The position numbers and the translations under genes are program-made. The notes below the pieces were generated by a model. That model searched no databases. It was not told where the DNA came from and worked only from the letters and a program-made list of their open reading frames with translations. This document shows, in pieces, positions 35,004 to 44,107 of a DNA stretch of 64,000 bases. How positions within the stretch are numbered: the first letter of the stretch is position 1; each line of letters begins with the position of its first letter. Source of the DNA: Desulfovibrio inopinatus DSM 10711 (GTDB lineage Bacteria > Desulfobacterota > Desulfovibrionia > Desulfovibrionales > Desulfovibrionaceae); the NCBI RefSeq assembly GCF_000429305.1, contig NZ_AUBP01000027.1, positions 1 through 64,000 of the forward strand, written 5' to 3'.

Positions 35004-36539
35004 ATGCTTAGTACTCAATTGAGCCGGTTGAATGTCAGACTCATTTCCAGCTACACTGTGATAATTCTTTCCCTTTTAATCATTGGTGGGACAGGTTGTT
35101 ACGCCGCCCTCAGTATTCAAAGTGCCCTCCAAGATATTTTTAGACGGTATCTTCCGAGTATCGATTATTTGGTTGAGGCTGACCGCGACCTTCAGCAGCT
35201 TCTTGTGGCCGAGCGATCGATGATCTTTGCAGAAGTTCAGTCGGAGACTTTTGAAACACTACTTGAGGATTACAAGACGAACATGGTGCAAGCGCAAGAG
35301 CGTATCGACAAGTATAAAGCAATTGCGAAGACCGAAGTAGAGCATGCACTGATTCAACAGTTTGAAACGGCCTTTTCCGATTGGAAAACTGTTTCAATGA
35401 AAGTGGTCGAAGTAAGAGAAAGTAACACCAGTGAAGGGCGTCAGATTGCCATGAATCTCACGCTCGGGGACGCTCTTCAAAAATTTGAGACGATGCGTGA
35501 GATTATTAACCAGCTTACTGAACTCAATCTCAAATATTCCGAGGAGAAAGAGCAGTCCTCAACACGGGTTGCCTCGAGATCCATAGGCTTTATCATTGGG
35601 CTCACTGTGGTGATGATTCTTTTTGGCGCGATCATGGCATGGATTATTGTTCGTGCAGTCATGAATCAGTTGGGCAAGGACCCCAGCGTCATCGCGAATA
35701 TTGCGCAACAAATCGTCGTCGGCGATCTCACATTTGAATTCTCTGAGAATCAGGTGCGCGGGGTCTATGGGGACATGAGGCGAATGGCCCAACAGCTCAC
35801 AATGATCGTCAATGATGTTCAGGCTGGATCCCATAGTGTGGCCTCAGGGAGTCAGGAACTGGCCTCCTCTTCGGTGAGCCTTTCGCATGGAGCTGCGCAA
35901 CAAGCTAGCAGCGTAGAAGAAATTTCTTCGGCAATGAATCAAATGGGCGTGAATATTAAGAATAACGCAGATAATGCCATTCAGACGCAGGGTATTGCTC
36001 TTGAAGCCGCACACGATGCTCAAGAGGGAGGCGAAGCGTTCAAGCGGACTCTTGACGCAATGAAAGCTATCGCAGAGAAAACATTCATTATTGAGGATAT
36101 TGCTCGGCAAACCAACTTATTGGCGTTGAACGCCGCCATTGAATCTGCTCGAGCAGGTGAGCACGGCAAGGGATTTGCGGTTGTTTCGGCTGAAGTCCGC
36201 AAACTCGCGGAACGAAGCGGGGCTGCTGCAGCTGAGATTAGCAAGCTGTGCGGCTCAAGTGTGCAGTTGGCGGAAGAGGCAGGTGATATACTGAATTTGA
36301 TGGTTCCGAAAATTCAGAAAACAGCTGAGTTTGTACAAGAAATTGCTGCTTCAAGCTCTGAGCAAAATGCCGGAGCAGAGTTGATCAACAAAGCTCTCCA
36401 GCAACTTGATCACGTTGTGCAACAAAATTCTGCAGCATCCGAGGAGATGGCGTCTACTGCAGAGGAACTCTCCAGCCAAGCTGAGCAGCTCATGTCCACA
36501 ATGGGCTTTTTCCGAATCAGCTCCGATATGATGCTGTAA
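35004..36539 (+). CDS. Methyl-accepting chemotaxis protein with four-helix-bundle sensor
   Basis: A 511-residue chemoreceptor: membrane helix (about 12-34), a helical periplasmic sensor of the 4HB type (about 35-185), second helix (about 190-215), HAMP-like segment and a signalling domain with the conserved tip [20 protein letters not shown]. The C-terminus ends [12 protein letters not shown] with no CheR pentapeptide. The periplasmic domain lacks a Cache fold and might sense a small ligand or redox state. CGGAG precedes the ATG. Confidence 0.92.
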   Translation: MLSTQLSRLNVRLISSYTVIILSLLIIGGTGCYAALSIQSALQDIFRRYLPSIDYLVEADRDLQQLLVAERSMIFAEVQSETFETLLEDYKTNMVQAQERIDKYKAIAKTEVEHALIQQFETAFSDWKTVSMKVVEVRESNTSEGRQIAMNLTLGDALQKFETMREIINQLTELNLKYSEEKEQSSTRVASRSIGFIIGLTVVMILFGAIMAWIIVRAVMNQLGKDPSVIANIAQQIVVGDLTFEFSENQVRGVYGDMRRMAQQLTMIVNDVQAGSHSVASGSQELASSSVSLSHGAAQQASSVEEISSAMNQMGVNIKNNADNAIQTQGIALEAAHDAQEGGEAFKRTLDAMKAIAEKTFIIEDIARQTNLLALNAAIESARAGEHGKGFAVVSAEVRKLAERSGAAAAEISKLCGSSVQLAEEAGDILNLMVPKIQKTAEFVQEIAASSSEQNAGAELINKALQQLDHVVQQNSAASEEMASTAEELSSQAEQLMSTMGFFRISSDMML

Positions 36540-36630
36540 ATATGATGAAGTTGATTTGAATGTTGTATTGCAGGCATCATTCATAGTGGAATCGTAAAAC
36601 TCTCTCGACGGCAGAGCTGATCGTGGTCCT

Positions 36631-36663
36631 GTATACCGGAAGTCTGCTTCTCTTCCGGTATAC
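36631..36663. repeat. 12-bp perfect inverted repeat
   Basis: GTATACCGGAAG (36631-36642) and CTTCCGGTATAC (36652-36663) with a nine-base loop lie between the convergent chemoreceptor gene and the 36693-37265 gene. A terminator is plausible from position, although neither side has a T-run. Confidence 0.5.
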
Positions 36664-36692
36664 GGGAAAACGTGAGGTAATGCCAAAACCAA

Positions 36693-37265
36693 TCAGTGAA
36701 CGTTCTTTTGGCTCAGGGTGTTACCGTATTGACTCACAATGCGTTCCAGTCGTTCAAGAGCGCAGGCGGTCATCTCGGTCTGGTCCTTTGGAAAGGCAAC
36801 CGCGTACCGAACGGGTGGCAGAGCCAGAAAGACCAGCCCACCGCCATACGGAGACAGTGTGATCGTTGCTTTGTTGCCGGACAGTGTGATGTTCAGACCA
36901 GCCAGGTCCAAGCGTTGCAAGGTGGTTATGAGAACACTGTCCGCGTGCAATTGTTTGATAAGGCGCTGTACGGTCGTGTTGTTGCTCTTAGAGGAAAAAC
37001 ACCCACTTCGGAAACGCAACAGGCAATGCTCTGTCTGACCAATGTGTCGTGTCAGGCACAGATTGACGGACATGCTTCCACCCATAAGCTGGCGCTGCCA
37101 TGACTGTGTTGCTGTCAGTCCATGCAGGGTGTGCGGAAGGCCAGCAAAATGCACATCGCCGTTGTCGCTCAGTTTCGCTTCTCCCCACAATTCGGCAAAG
37201 AGACTCGAAGTTTTCAAGATCGCTTCATTGGCTGCATTGCGTCGTTTTATTCGTGATTGAAACAT
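36693..37265 (-). CDS. Conserved hypothetical protein next to APC permease
   Basis: A 190-residue soluble protein, mixed alpha/beta, starting MFQSRIKRRNAANEAILKTS and ending in a helix (ERLERIVSQYGNTL). I recognise no catalytic motif. AAGGAA precedes the ATG. It lies 31 bases after the APC permease gene on the same strand and is therefore in the same operon, probably under the sigma-54 promoter at 38877-38892. A role in the same catabolic pathway is inferred. Confidence 0.6.
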   Translation of the reverse strand: MFQSRIKRRNAANEAILKTSSLFAELWGEAKLSDNGDVHFAGLPHTLHGLTATQSWQRQLMGGSMSVNLCLTRHIGQTEHCLLRFRSGCFSSKSNNTTVQRLIKQLHADSVLITTLQRLDLAGLNITLSGNKATITLSPYGGGLVFLALPPVRYAVAFPKDQTEMTACALERLERIVSQYGNTLSQKNVH

Positions 37266-37296
37266 CGTTGCGTTCCTTTTTCTCAGCAGGTGAAAT

Positions 37297-38787
37297 TTAC
37301 TCGATAGGGGCGTTCAGTGGTGTTGGAGTGTGGGCTGCACCGCAGTTTGGGCCGCAGCCCGGGTTGATGACAAACGTAGCCGGAATGCCGTTCGTGTACA
37401 GTTCCTTTTCCACCAAGCCCCATTCTTCTTGTGCTGCACGGATGCCCATGGGGCGGAACATGGAGCCTTTGACAACAAAGCGGAGCCAGAAAATCACATA
37501 GAGAAGCGTTCCCGCGACCATAATTCCGGCAAGACGGAAAATGGTGCCCTCCATTTCCGGGACAGGGGCGATGTTGATAATGGCGTATCCCATGCCCAAA
37601 GTGCCAAGAACCTGCGGGATAGGGTACAGTGGGGATTTATACGGGCGCTTATAATACGGGTAACGACGGCGCAGGATGATAACATCAATATGTGCGATGA
37701 TATACGCGAACAGCCATGAACAGCAGGCTGCCAGAATGTACACGATAAGATTCGGTGCTTCGCAGATGCCACCGAAGAAAAATGTGCTGATACTGAAGGC
37801 CATGAAGAGAATGCCGATCCACGGTGTATGGAACCTCGGGTGAATGGATCGAAATGCGGTCGGCAATTCACGGCTGACAGCCATACCATAGAGCATGCGT
37901 GGGACCACTCCGATGACCGTGTTGATGGTGCTTGCGCTGGCAAAGATGGATACGATGGCGATCCAGATCATTCCAGGACGACCGAGCATGGCCAAGGCCA
38001 TATCAACATGGGGATGGTTGGAGTCTGCCAGTTGGTTGGCCGGCACGTATTTCAATGAAGCGTATCCGTATACGAGGTTTACAAAAAATATTGCCAGCAG
38101 ACCGTACAGCATGGCCCGAGGAATATTTTTTTCAGGCTCTTTGGTTTCCTGAGCCATAGGGGTAACGAATTCGATGCCGATGTAGAGCCAGATGGCCAGG
38201 GCTGTCAGACCGAAAACGCCCATTCCCATGGGATTGAAAGGCATGTCCGGAATGTTCGGTGGGGGAAGAGTACCAAGGCCGGTCAGTCCCATGATACCGA
38301 GCAGCGCCATGGAGATCATCATGGACAGGGTGAAGGTGATTTGCAGCTTGGCAAAAATGTCCACACCGATGACGTTGGTTACCGTCAGAACGGCGAGGAG
38401 GAGCCCCCCCCAGAAGACAGGCGGGATACCGGGGACAAATGTTTCGCTTATGACCTGACCGGCTACGGCTAACTCTGCCGGCGCGGCGAACAGGTTGGGA
38501 ATGATGTACGCCAAGATAACGGCTGTCATTGCCGGGAGTGATCCCATAGCGACCTTGGTATAGGAGCGAATGCCTCCGGCATGCGGCATCATACACGACA
38601 GTTCCGCGTAACTTTGGGCGGAAAAGAGCTGGAGAATCCAGGCCGTGCCCATAGCTATGACAAAGCCACCGCCAGCCAGGCCCATACCCTGACCGAGAGA
38701 TACCAGCGTGCTGGACGCGACCACCAATCCGACGGCCACGGAAAAGCAGGAAAAAAATCCGAGGGTTTTTCGTAATTCTGTCTTCAT
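37297..38787 (-). CDS. APC-family amino acid or amine permease
   Basis: A 496-residue transporter with about twelve to thirteen helices. It starts MKTELRKTLGFFSCFSVAVG and has the unwound first-helix motif near ASSTLVSLGQGMGLAGGGF. The ATG at 38787 follows GGAG; the frame from 38871 adds 28 unlikely residues. It is divergent from the PAS/sigma-54 activator and has a -24/-12 promoter of its own. The nearby oxidase operon suggests that it imports the compound they degrade. Confidence 0.9.
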   Translation of the reverse strand: MKTELRKTLGFFSCFSVAVGLVVASSTLVSLGQGMGLAGGGFVIAMGTAWILQLFSAQSYAELSCMMPHAGGIRSYTKVAMGSLPAMTAVILAYIIPNLFAAPAELAVAGQVISETFVPGIPPVFWGGLLLAVLTVTNVIGVDIFAKLQITFTLSMMISMALLGIMGLTGLGTLPPPNIPDMPFNPMGMGVFGLTALAIWLYIGIEFVTPMAQETKEPEKNIPRAMLYGLLAIFFVNLVYGYASLKYVPANQLADSNHPHVDMALAMLGRPGMIWIAIVSIFASASTINTVIGVVPRMLYGMAVSRELPTAFRSIHPRFHTPWIGILFMAFSISTFFFGGICEAPNLIVYILAACCSWLFAYIIAHIDVIILRRRYPYYKRPYKSPLYPIPQVLGTLGMGYAIINIAPVPEMEGTIFRLAGIMVAGTLLYVIFWLRFVVKGSMFRPMGIRAAQEEWGLVEKELYTNGIPATFVINPGCGPNCGAAHTPTPLNAPIE

Positions 38788-38876
38788 GTGCAACTCCGAA
38801 AATGCAGACCCCATCGGGAATGCAATGCTGTAGATGGCCTTGTGGCCGGTTTGCATAGCCTTTGGAATCATTGAAT

Positions 38877-38892
38877 TGCCAAAATTGTACCA
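38877..38892 (-). promoter_or_regulatory. Candidate sigma-54 promoter of the APC permease operon
   Basis: On the minus strand, TGGTACAATTTTGGCA has the GG and GC pairs ten bases apart and TGG-x-AC, as in -24/-12 promoters. Transcription would start near 38866, about 80 bases before the permease ATG. The divergent gene encodes a sigma-54 activator, which supports the call. Confidence 0.55.
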
Positions 38893-38990
38893 TTTGGTTT
38901 GAGTACGGCGAATTTGTGCTTATCTATTTGAAAATAAAGGGGAGTTCCATTAGGCAGCATGATGTCCTTATAAGGTGAATGCATGCAGTT

Positions 38991-39069
38991 GACAAAAATG
39001 TCCCTTGAATTTCAGGGAAATCCTTGTATTTCAGGAGAAACAAATGTCACACATCGTGTGTTGACATTT
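38991..39069. promoter_or_regulatory. Possible activator sites with TGTC/GACA half-sites
   Basis: GACA-AAAA-TGTC is a perfect palindrome at 38991-39002. AAATGTCACACA (39042-39053) and TGTGTTGACATTT (39057-39069) form a larger inverted repeat that contains the same TGTC/GACA elements. They lie about 130 and 190 bases upstream of the expected permease transcription start, the usual range for sigma-54 enhancers. Confidence 0.5.
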
Positions 39070-39175
39070 TTGAAAAAACAATGCGTTTTTTGCATTTGCT
39101 TTCATGCTCAATGGGTTGAATGGAGAAGGACGGCCTTCTCCTCATTACTCTTGTTGGGGGGGAGGAAGATCTCTC

Positions 39176-40666
39176 ATGTTATATTCCGGGGATATGCTGA
39201 CCATCCTTTTGTACTGGCTCAGCAGCTTCGACGATATCTTGTTCAAAAAGGTTCTCTCTGGTGAGTTCGACAAGTCCAGGTGGGCAGTTACGGCCACTGA
39301 CGAGTTTGCCAATCTCCTCTATGTGAATAATTCGTTTTGTACGCTCGTCGGGTATTCCCGTGATGAGTTGTTGCAAAAGAACGCCTTTAGCGTTTTGACT
39401 CATGATGCCTACACTCGTTTACGAGGCCATTTTGAAAATTTTTTGCTCACAAAGAGTAAATTTCGGTGCGATATTCTTAAACTCACATATATCCACAGAG
39501 AAGGGACGTTGCATCAGGTGGAGGAGATCGGCCGCTCCATGACCGTTGACGGCAAGCATTATGTGTTGAGTTTGATTTATATTCCCGATCCTCAGGGAAA
39601 GCAGGATCAGGAGCTCGCGCACTATCTGGATCATCTGGAAAAAGAATTTTCACGACTGAGTTCCGAGAATATTTTGCTTCGACGTGAACTCGCCAACAAA
39701 CATAAGCACGGTCCCATGATCGGTCGAAGTCAGGCGTTCATGGAGACCATGTCCGTAGTCGAGCGTGTGGCCACAACGGATGCCACGGTGCTGATTCTCG
39801 GCGAGACCGGAACGGGCAAAGAACTGTTGGCTCGGCGCATTCATGACATAAGCAAGCGCCATGACCACCCGCTGATCAAGGTCAACTGTGCGGCCCTGCC
39901 TCATGCTCTTATGGAGTCAGAATTGTTCGGTCATGCCCGTGGTGCGTTCACTAGCGCCGTAGAAACGCAAGTCGGACGATTTGAGAGCGCTCAACATGGA
40001 ACGATTTTTCTGGATGAAATTGGTGAACTTCCTTTGGAATTGCAGGCCAAATTGCTCCGCGTACTGCAGGAAAAGGAAATGAACCGAATTGGTGATAACC
40101 GGACGATCAAAGTTGATGTGCGCATCATCGCTGCCACCAACCGTGATCTGCAACAGGAAGTACTCAAGGCGACGTTTCGTAGTGATCTCTATTACCGGCT
40201 CAATGTTTTGCCGATCACCAGCCCCCCCCTACGGGATCGGAGCGGAGATATCCCGCTTCTCGTGCAGCATTTTCTCGACCGGGCCAATCGTAAGTTTGGC
40301 AAGCAAGTGGAAATCATCCCCAAGGCGACGATGAACAAATTGTGCGCGTACTCGTGGCCGGGAAATATTCGAGAACTGGAAAATCTGATTGAACGGGCCG
40401 TTATCCTGTCCACGGATCGGATTTTGGAATTGGGTGACACGCAGTCCATTTCCTCCAGCCCGACCGAAGGCGTGGAACGACTTATGACGTTGCAGGAAAT
40501 CGAAAAGGATTATGTCGTCAAGATTCTGAAAAAAACGGGCTGGCGGGTGAGCGGAGAGCGGGGTGCCGCGAAAATCTTGGGACTCAATCCCAAAACCCTG
40601 GAGTCCCGAATGAAAAAAATGGGGATTTGCAGGCCAGATTTATCGGGGGAAAAGTCTTTGGAGTGA
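39176..40666 (+). CDS. PAS-domain sigma-54-dependent activator
   Basis: A 496-residue regulator: N-terminal PAS domain (about 20-140; TDEFANLLYVNNSFCTLVGY), short coiled coil, AAA+ domain with GETGTGKE, Walker B IFLDEIGE and a Fis-type helix-turn-helix (ERGAAKILGLNPKTLESRM). The sigma-54 loop reads GAFTSA instead of GAFTGA. No receiver domain is present, so it senses directly, probably a small molecule or redox state by the PAS domain. GGAGGAAG precedes the ATG at 39176; the frame from 39104 is less likely. Divergent from the permease it presumably activates. Confidence 0.93.
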   Translation: MLYSGDMLTILLYWLSSFDDILFKKVLSGEFDKSRWAVTATDEFANLLYVNNSFCTLVGYSRDELLQKNAFSVLTHDAYTRLRGHFENFLLTKSKFRCDILKLTYIHREGTLHQVEEIGRSMTVDGKHYVLSLIYIPDPQGKQDQELAHYLDHLEKEFSRLSSENILLRRELANKHKHGPMIGRSQAFMETMSVVERVATTDATVLILGETGTGKELLARRIHDISKRHDHPLIKVNCAALPHALMESELFGHARGAFTSAVETQVGRFESAQHGTIFLDEIGELPLELQAKLLRVLQEKEMNRIGDNRTIKVDVRIIAATNRDLQQEVLKATFRSDLYYRLNVLPITSPPLRDRSGDIPLLVQHFLDRANRKFGKQVEIIPKATMNKLCAYSWPGNIRELENLIERAVILSTDRILELGDTQSISSSPTEGVERLMTLQEIEKDYVVKILKKTGWRVSGERGAAKILGLNPKTLESRMKKMGICRPDLSGEKSLE

Positions 40667-40707
40667 ACAAGAAGCGATCTTTTGCTACCGGAAGACCGCT
40701 TCTTGTT
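40666..40707. terminator. Bidirectional terminator between activator and oxidase operon
   Basis: AACAAGAAGCG (40666-40676) pairs with CGCTTCTTGTT (40697-40707), followed by TTC on the + strand. It separates two convergent transcripts. Confidence 0.75.
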
Positions 40708-40721
40708 TTCTGGAAATCGTT

Positions 40722-41849
40722 TTAGATTTTGGCTTTGAATCGATCGTATCGGAATGCCGCGATATCAAGAAGCGGTTCCTCTTTGGCCGCTATTTGCGCC
40801 AGAAGCGTGCCGACGGCTGGTGCAATACCGAATCCGTGTCCGGAAAATCCACAGGCCAGAATCAGTCCCGGCACCTCGTCCACTGTACTCAGAACCGGTA
40901 CGTGATCCGCACAGACATCAACCCACCCGGCCCAGGTTCGTACAATTTTGGCATCGGAAAGGCATGGGAAATACCCCATAATGCCGCGGCAGCAGCATGA
41001 CGCGGTCAGACTACTGGTCACGGGAGTGCCATTGTCTTTATTCACGCTTTCCAGTCCGGATATTCCACCGAAGACGAAGGAGCCGTGTGTACTTTGGTGT
41101 CCGTAGAAGTCTGCAGCGGCAGTCCCAAGCATTTGATAGAACATCGGGGGCTGGGCTTCGGTGACGAGCACTTCCAGAAGTGCTCTCGTCATGGGAACAT
41201 CGATACCAACGCTTGCGGCGATGGGACGGCTTTCAAAACCGGCGGCCAGAATAATGGTGTCTGCCTCGTAGGTGGCATTTTGTGTGACGACCTGTCTGGC
41301 TCGTCCACGAATTTTACGAATGGTGGTCACGTCCTCCCCGGTGATGAAACGCACGCCGAGACGTCGCGCCTGTCGGTAATACGCCAACGTGGCGAGCATG
41401 GGGTTGGCGTGTCCGTCCGTGGGGCACCAGCTTGCACCAATGACCTCGTCGGAGAGATAAGGACATATCTCTCGTGCTTCGTCGCCGTCGATCATGCGCA
41501 CATCAAGTCCCGTGGCCTGGGCTGTCTCGGCCAAGCTGTTCAGAATGTTCATGTGCGCGTCGGTTTTCCCGAGACGCAGATTTCCAGCTTGGTAGTATTC
41601 AACATCCATGTCCAGTTCGTCGGAGAGCGTCGGCCACAGGTTTTGCACGGCATGCATGGCGAGTGGTAGTTCACGCTTATCGCGGCCGGATTGGCGTACA
41701 CCACCGCCGTTGCGGCTGGAACCGCCGTTTCCGATGTGCGGACTTTTTTCTAGGACGATAACCGATAACCCCTTTTGAGCGAGATAGTAGGCCGTGGAGT
41801 TGCCGGTGATGCCGCTGCCGATGATGATGACATCCGCGTGGTTGTTCAT
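40722..41849 (-). CDS. FAD-dependent amino acid/opine dehydrogenase subunit (DAO family)
   Basis: A 375-residue flavoprotein of the glycine/D-amino-acid oxidase family, closest in look to OoxB/HcnC subunits. DVIIIGSGITGNSTAYYLA is the FAD-binding GxGxxG start, and GFSGHGFGIAPAVGTLLA near the end is the typical flavin-contact stretch. It is the last gene of a six-gene operon with an electron-transfer flavoprotein and two small Fe-S proteins. In an anaerobe it is presumably a dehydrogenase that passes electrons to those partners rather than O2. It overlaps the BFD gene by four bases (ATGA). Confidence 0.9.
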   Translation of the reverse strand: MNNHADVIIIGSGITGNSTAYYLAQKGLSVIVLEKSPHIGNGGSSRNGGGVRQSGRDKRELPLAMHAVQNLWPTLSDELDMDVEYYQAGNLRLGKTDAHMNILNSLAETAQATGLDVRMIDGDEAREICPYLSDEVIGASWCPTDGHANPMLATLAYYRQARRLGVRFITGEDVTTIRKIRGRARQVVTQNATYEADTIILAAGFESRPIAASVGIDVPMTRALLEVLVTEAQPPMFYQMLGTAAADFYGHQSTHGSFVFGGISGLESVNKDNGTPVTSSLTASCCCRGIMGYFPCLSDAKIVRTWAGWVDVCADHVPVLSTVDEVPGLILACGFSGHGFGIAPAVGTLLAQIAAKEEPLLDIAAFRYDRFKAKI

Positions 41850-42178
41850 TTGTCATCTCCGATAATTTCGTTGGCCATGATGTGCATTTCCACGGGACGC
41901 ATAGGGGCGCGGGACACGCCTGGTTCAAGATCCTGAGGGGAAATGTTGAGTTCACGGGCAACGATACCTTTGATGAGCTTGCCGCAGGTTTGTCCCTGGC
42001 ACAGCCCCATGCCCGTACGCAAGTAGCGCCGGATTTCCGTCAGGGTAAACATGCCGTCATGGACGGCCTTGCGGATTTCGCCCTTGGTCACTTCTTCGCA
42101 ACGGCAAATGATCAGGTCATCATCGGGCAAAGATGTCAAAGGGCCAATGTCAAGAGATCTGTCGTTGAGATTGTTCAT
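41846..42178 (-). CDS. BFD-like [2Fe-2S] protein
   Basis: A 110-residue protein with the bacterioferritin-associated-ferredoxin-type [2Fe-2S] motif: IICRCEEVTKGEI then GMGLCQGQTCGKLI, giving C-x-C and C-x4-C. Such domains are usually part of OoxA/HcnB-type subunits; here the domain is a separate gene. It should shuttle electrons between the FAD dehydrogenase and the NAD-binding subunit. Coupled to the neighbouring genes by four-base spacing and overlap. Confidence 0.9.
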   Translation of the reverse strand: MNNLNDRSLDIGPLTSLPDDDLIICRCEEVTKGEIRKAVHDGMFTLTEIRRYLRTGMGLCQGQTCGKLIKGIVARELNISPQDLEPGVSRAPMRPVEMHIMANEIIGDDK

Positions 42179-42182
42179 GATT

Positions 42183-43763
42183 TTACTCCTGGGAACGAAA
42201 AAAACGGGCCGTCATAGCCATGTCGGCCGGGACGCGCATGGTCACGAGGTGAGTATGGTCAAAGGCTTTGATGCTTTTGACGTCTACGATTTCCGCATCA
42301 CACACTGGGCTGCCGCTTCGATCCAACCCCTTGCCGTGCGTACCGGGAGCGGGCAATGGAAGAAATTCATACGGGACGGTCACTGTCGCGGAGCCGTCTT
42401 CCATTGATTCATCGACGAGAAAAATAGCCTGTCCGGAACATGAGGCTACACACATACCGCATCCTGTGCACGGGTGGTTTTCATCGATAGCGGGAAGCGC
42501 CGTGATTTTTTCGCCAATGGTGATGCAGTGTTTTTTACACGCGTCTTGGCATGGGTTGCAGGGGATATTTTGCGTACATTCGATGACGGGACGCACCCCA
42601 CTGTGCCGGGGGGGAGTGGCTCCTGGGAATCTCTTCAATTCATCTTCCAGCAGATAGCCCTTGGTCAACAGGGAATTCGAAACGGGGATGCCTTCACTCG
42701 TCGCCTGAATGGCCTTGCCGCGATTTTCCGGAGCGAACATACCTTCACGCAGGCAGCCAAGTGCTTTTTCGAAATCCTCGATACTGTGTTCGAGCGCTTC
42801 TTCATCGATGAAACCGAGGTATGCCGCAGCAGCAACACCGGCAATGCGTCCTTCGATCATGGCTGAACTGGCTTCCTCAATACCGGAAACGTCGCCAGCA
42901 GCAAAAATACCAGGCACACTCGTTGAACCATTGGCGTCGACTTCCGGAACGTAGCCCAGTGGTGTGTCTTTCATGTCGCAACCGGCCATCTTCAGAAGTT
43001 GGCACATGGGCGATAACCCCACGGCCAGGCAAATGGTGTCCACGTCAAAATACTTTTCCGTTCCGGGGATTGGTTTCCAGTCCGACCCAATTTGAGCGAC
43101 AGTCACGCCGGTCACGCAATCCGTGCCATGCGCTTTGACGATGGTGTGCGATTGGAGAAAGGGAACACCACAACGGGCGACTTTGGCCGCGTGAACGCCG
43201 TAGCCACCAATGCGCGGCGCCGCATCCACGACAGCCACGAGTTCACACCCGGCTTGAAGGAGCTGGAAGCTAACCACTAACCCGACGTTCCCCGAGCCGA
43301 GCATGAGCATGCGGTTGCCGGGTTTGATGTTGTGCAGGTTCATCATGGTTTGCGCTGCGCCAGCACCGATGACACCAGGGAGCGTCCAGCCTTCGAAGGG
43401 GATCATGTTCTCAGACGCACCGGTTGCCACGATAATGGCGTCACCTTTGTAATGCTCTATATGGTCGTTGATTTGGACGGTGACTTCACGGTCCAGATAT
43501 AGGCCTGTAACGATGGCCCCGAGTACGACTCGGACACCGGCTTCTTTGGCTTCCCGCAAAAGATCTTCACCAATCTTGAAACCGCGGACTTTGGCCTTGT
43601 GTTCTTTGGAACCGAAGAACTTGTGAATCTGTTTAAAAAGCTGACCGCCGGGTTTGGCATTTTCGTCGAACACCACGACGTCCAGCCCTCTTCGTGCGGC
43701 TTCGATTGCCGCGGAGAGACCAGCTGGCCCCGCACCGACGATGATCACGTCATGTCTGATCAT
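42183..43763 (-). CDS. FAD/NAD(P)-binding oxidoreductase fused to ferredoxin domain
   Basis: A 526-residue protein. The first 330 residues are a pyridine-nucleotide-disulfide-type flavoprotein (VGAGPAGLSAAIEAARRG for FAD; LGSGNVGLVVSFQLL for the second nucleotide), like OoxA/HcnB and sarcosine-oxidase alpha. The C-terminal part carries two [4Fe-4S] motifs, NIPCNPCQDACKKHC and CTGCGMCVASC, which the aerobic opine oxidases do not have in this form. This suggests a ferredoxin-linked, anaerobic version of the complex. It overlaps the upstream [2Fe-2S] gene by four bases. Confidence 0.9.
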   Translation of the reverse strand: MIRHDVIIVGAGPAGLSAAIEAARRGLDVVVFDENAKPGGQLFKQIHKFFGSKEHKAKVRGFKIGEDLLREAKEAGVRVVLGAIVTGLYLDREVTVQINDHIEHYKGDAIIVATGASENMIPFEGWTLPGVIGAGAAQTMMNLHNIKPGNRMLMLGSGNVGLVVSFQLLQAGCELVAVVDAAPRIGGYGVHAAKVARCGVPFLQSHTIVKAHGTDCVTGVTVAQIGSDWKPIPGTEKYFDVDTICLAVGLSPMCQLLKMAGCDMKDTPLGYVPEVDANGSTSVPGIFAAGDVSGIEEASSAMIEGRIAGVAAAAYLGFIDEEALEHSIEDFEKALGCLREGMFAPENRGKAIQATSEGIPVSNSLLTKGYLLEDELKRFPGATPPRHSGVRPVIECTQNIPCNPCQDACKKHCITIGEKITALPAIDENHPCTGCGMCVASCSGQAIFLVDESMEDGSATVTVPYEFLPLPAPGTHGKGLDRSGSPVCDAEIVDVKSIKAFDHTHLVTMRVPADMAMTARFFRSQE

Positions 43764-44083
43764 ACCTCGTTCTCCTTCTCCATAGCCGTGACGCCGTTCT
43801 GTGTCTGGACGTTCATGCCTGCCACCAACGGGGTGACGCAGGTGCGTATATTCGGCTTGCCGTCAACGATCATGACGCAGTCCGAACAGCGGCCTATGGC
43901 GCAGAACATGCCACGTGGTTCATGGCGTCGTGAGGTGTAACGATGCACGCGGAGTCCTGCCGCGAAGAGTGCCGAGGCGATAGGCTCACCTTCGATGCCG
44001 ATGATTTCTTTCCCGTCGCAGGTGAACGTAACCTGTTTACCTTTCGGTGTTTCACCGAGAATGGGATGCTGTTCAATGCGCAT
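43760..44083 (-). CDS. Small [2Fe-2S] plant-type ferredoxin-like subunit
   Basis: A 107-residue protein like the N-terminal [2Fe-2S] domain of sarcosine oxidase alpha and HcnA. It contains GEPIASALFAAGLRVHR and the cluster motif MFCAIGRCSDCVMIVDGKPNIRTC in two parts: C-x4-C-x2-C and a later Cys. It should be the small electron-transfer subunit of the dehydrogenase complex. AGGAG precedes the ATG. Confidence 0.88.
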   Translation of the reverse strand: MRIEQHPILGETPKGKQVTFTCDGKEIIGIEGEPIASALFAAGLRVHRYTSRRHEPRGMFCAIGRCSDCVMIVDGKPNIRTCVTPLVAGMNVQTQNGVTAMEKENEV

Positions 44084-44107
44084 AGTATTGCTCCTGCTTG
44101 GCGAAAA

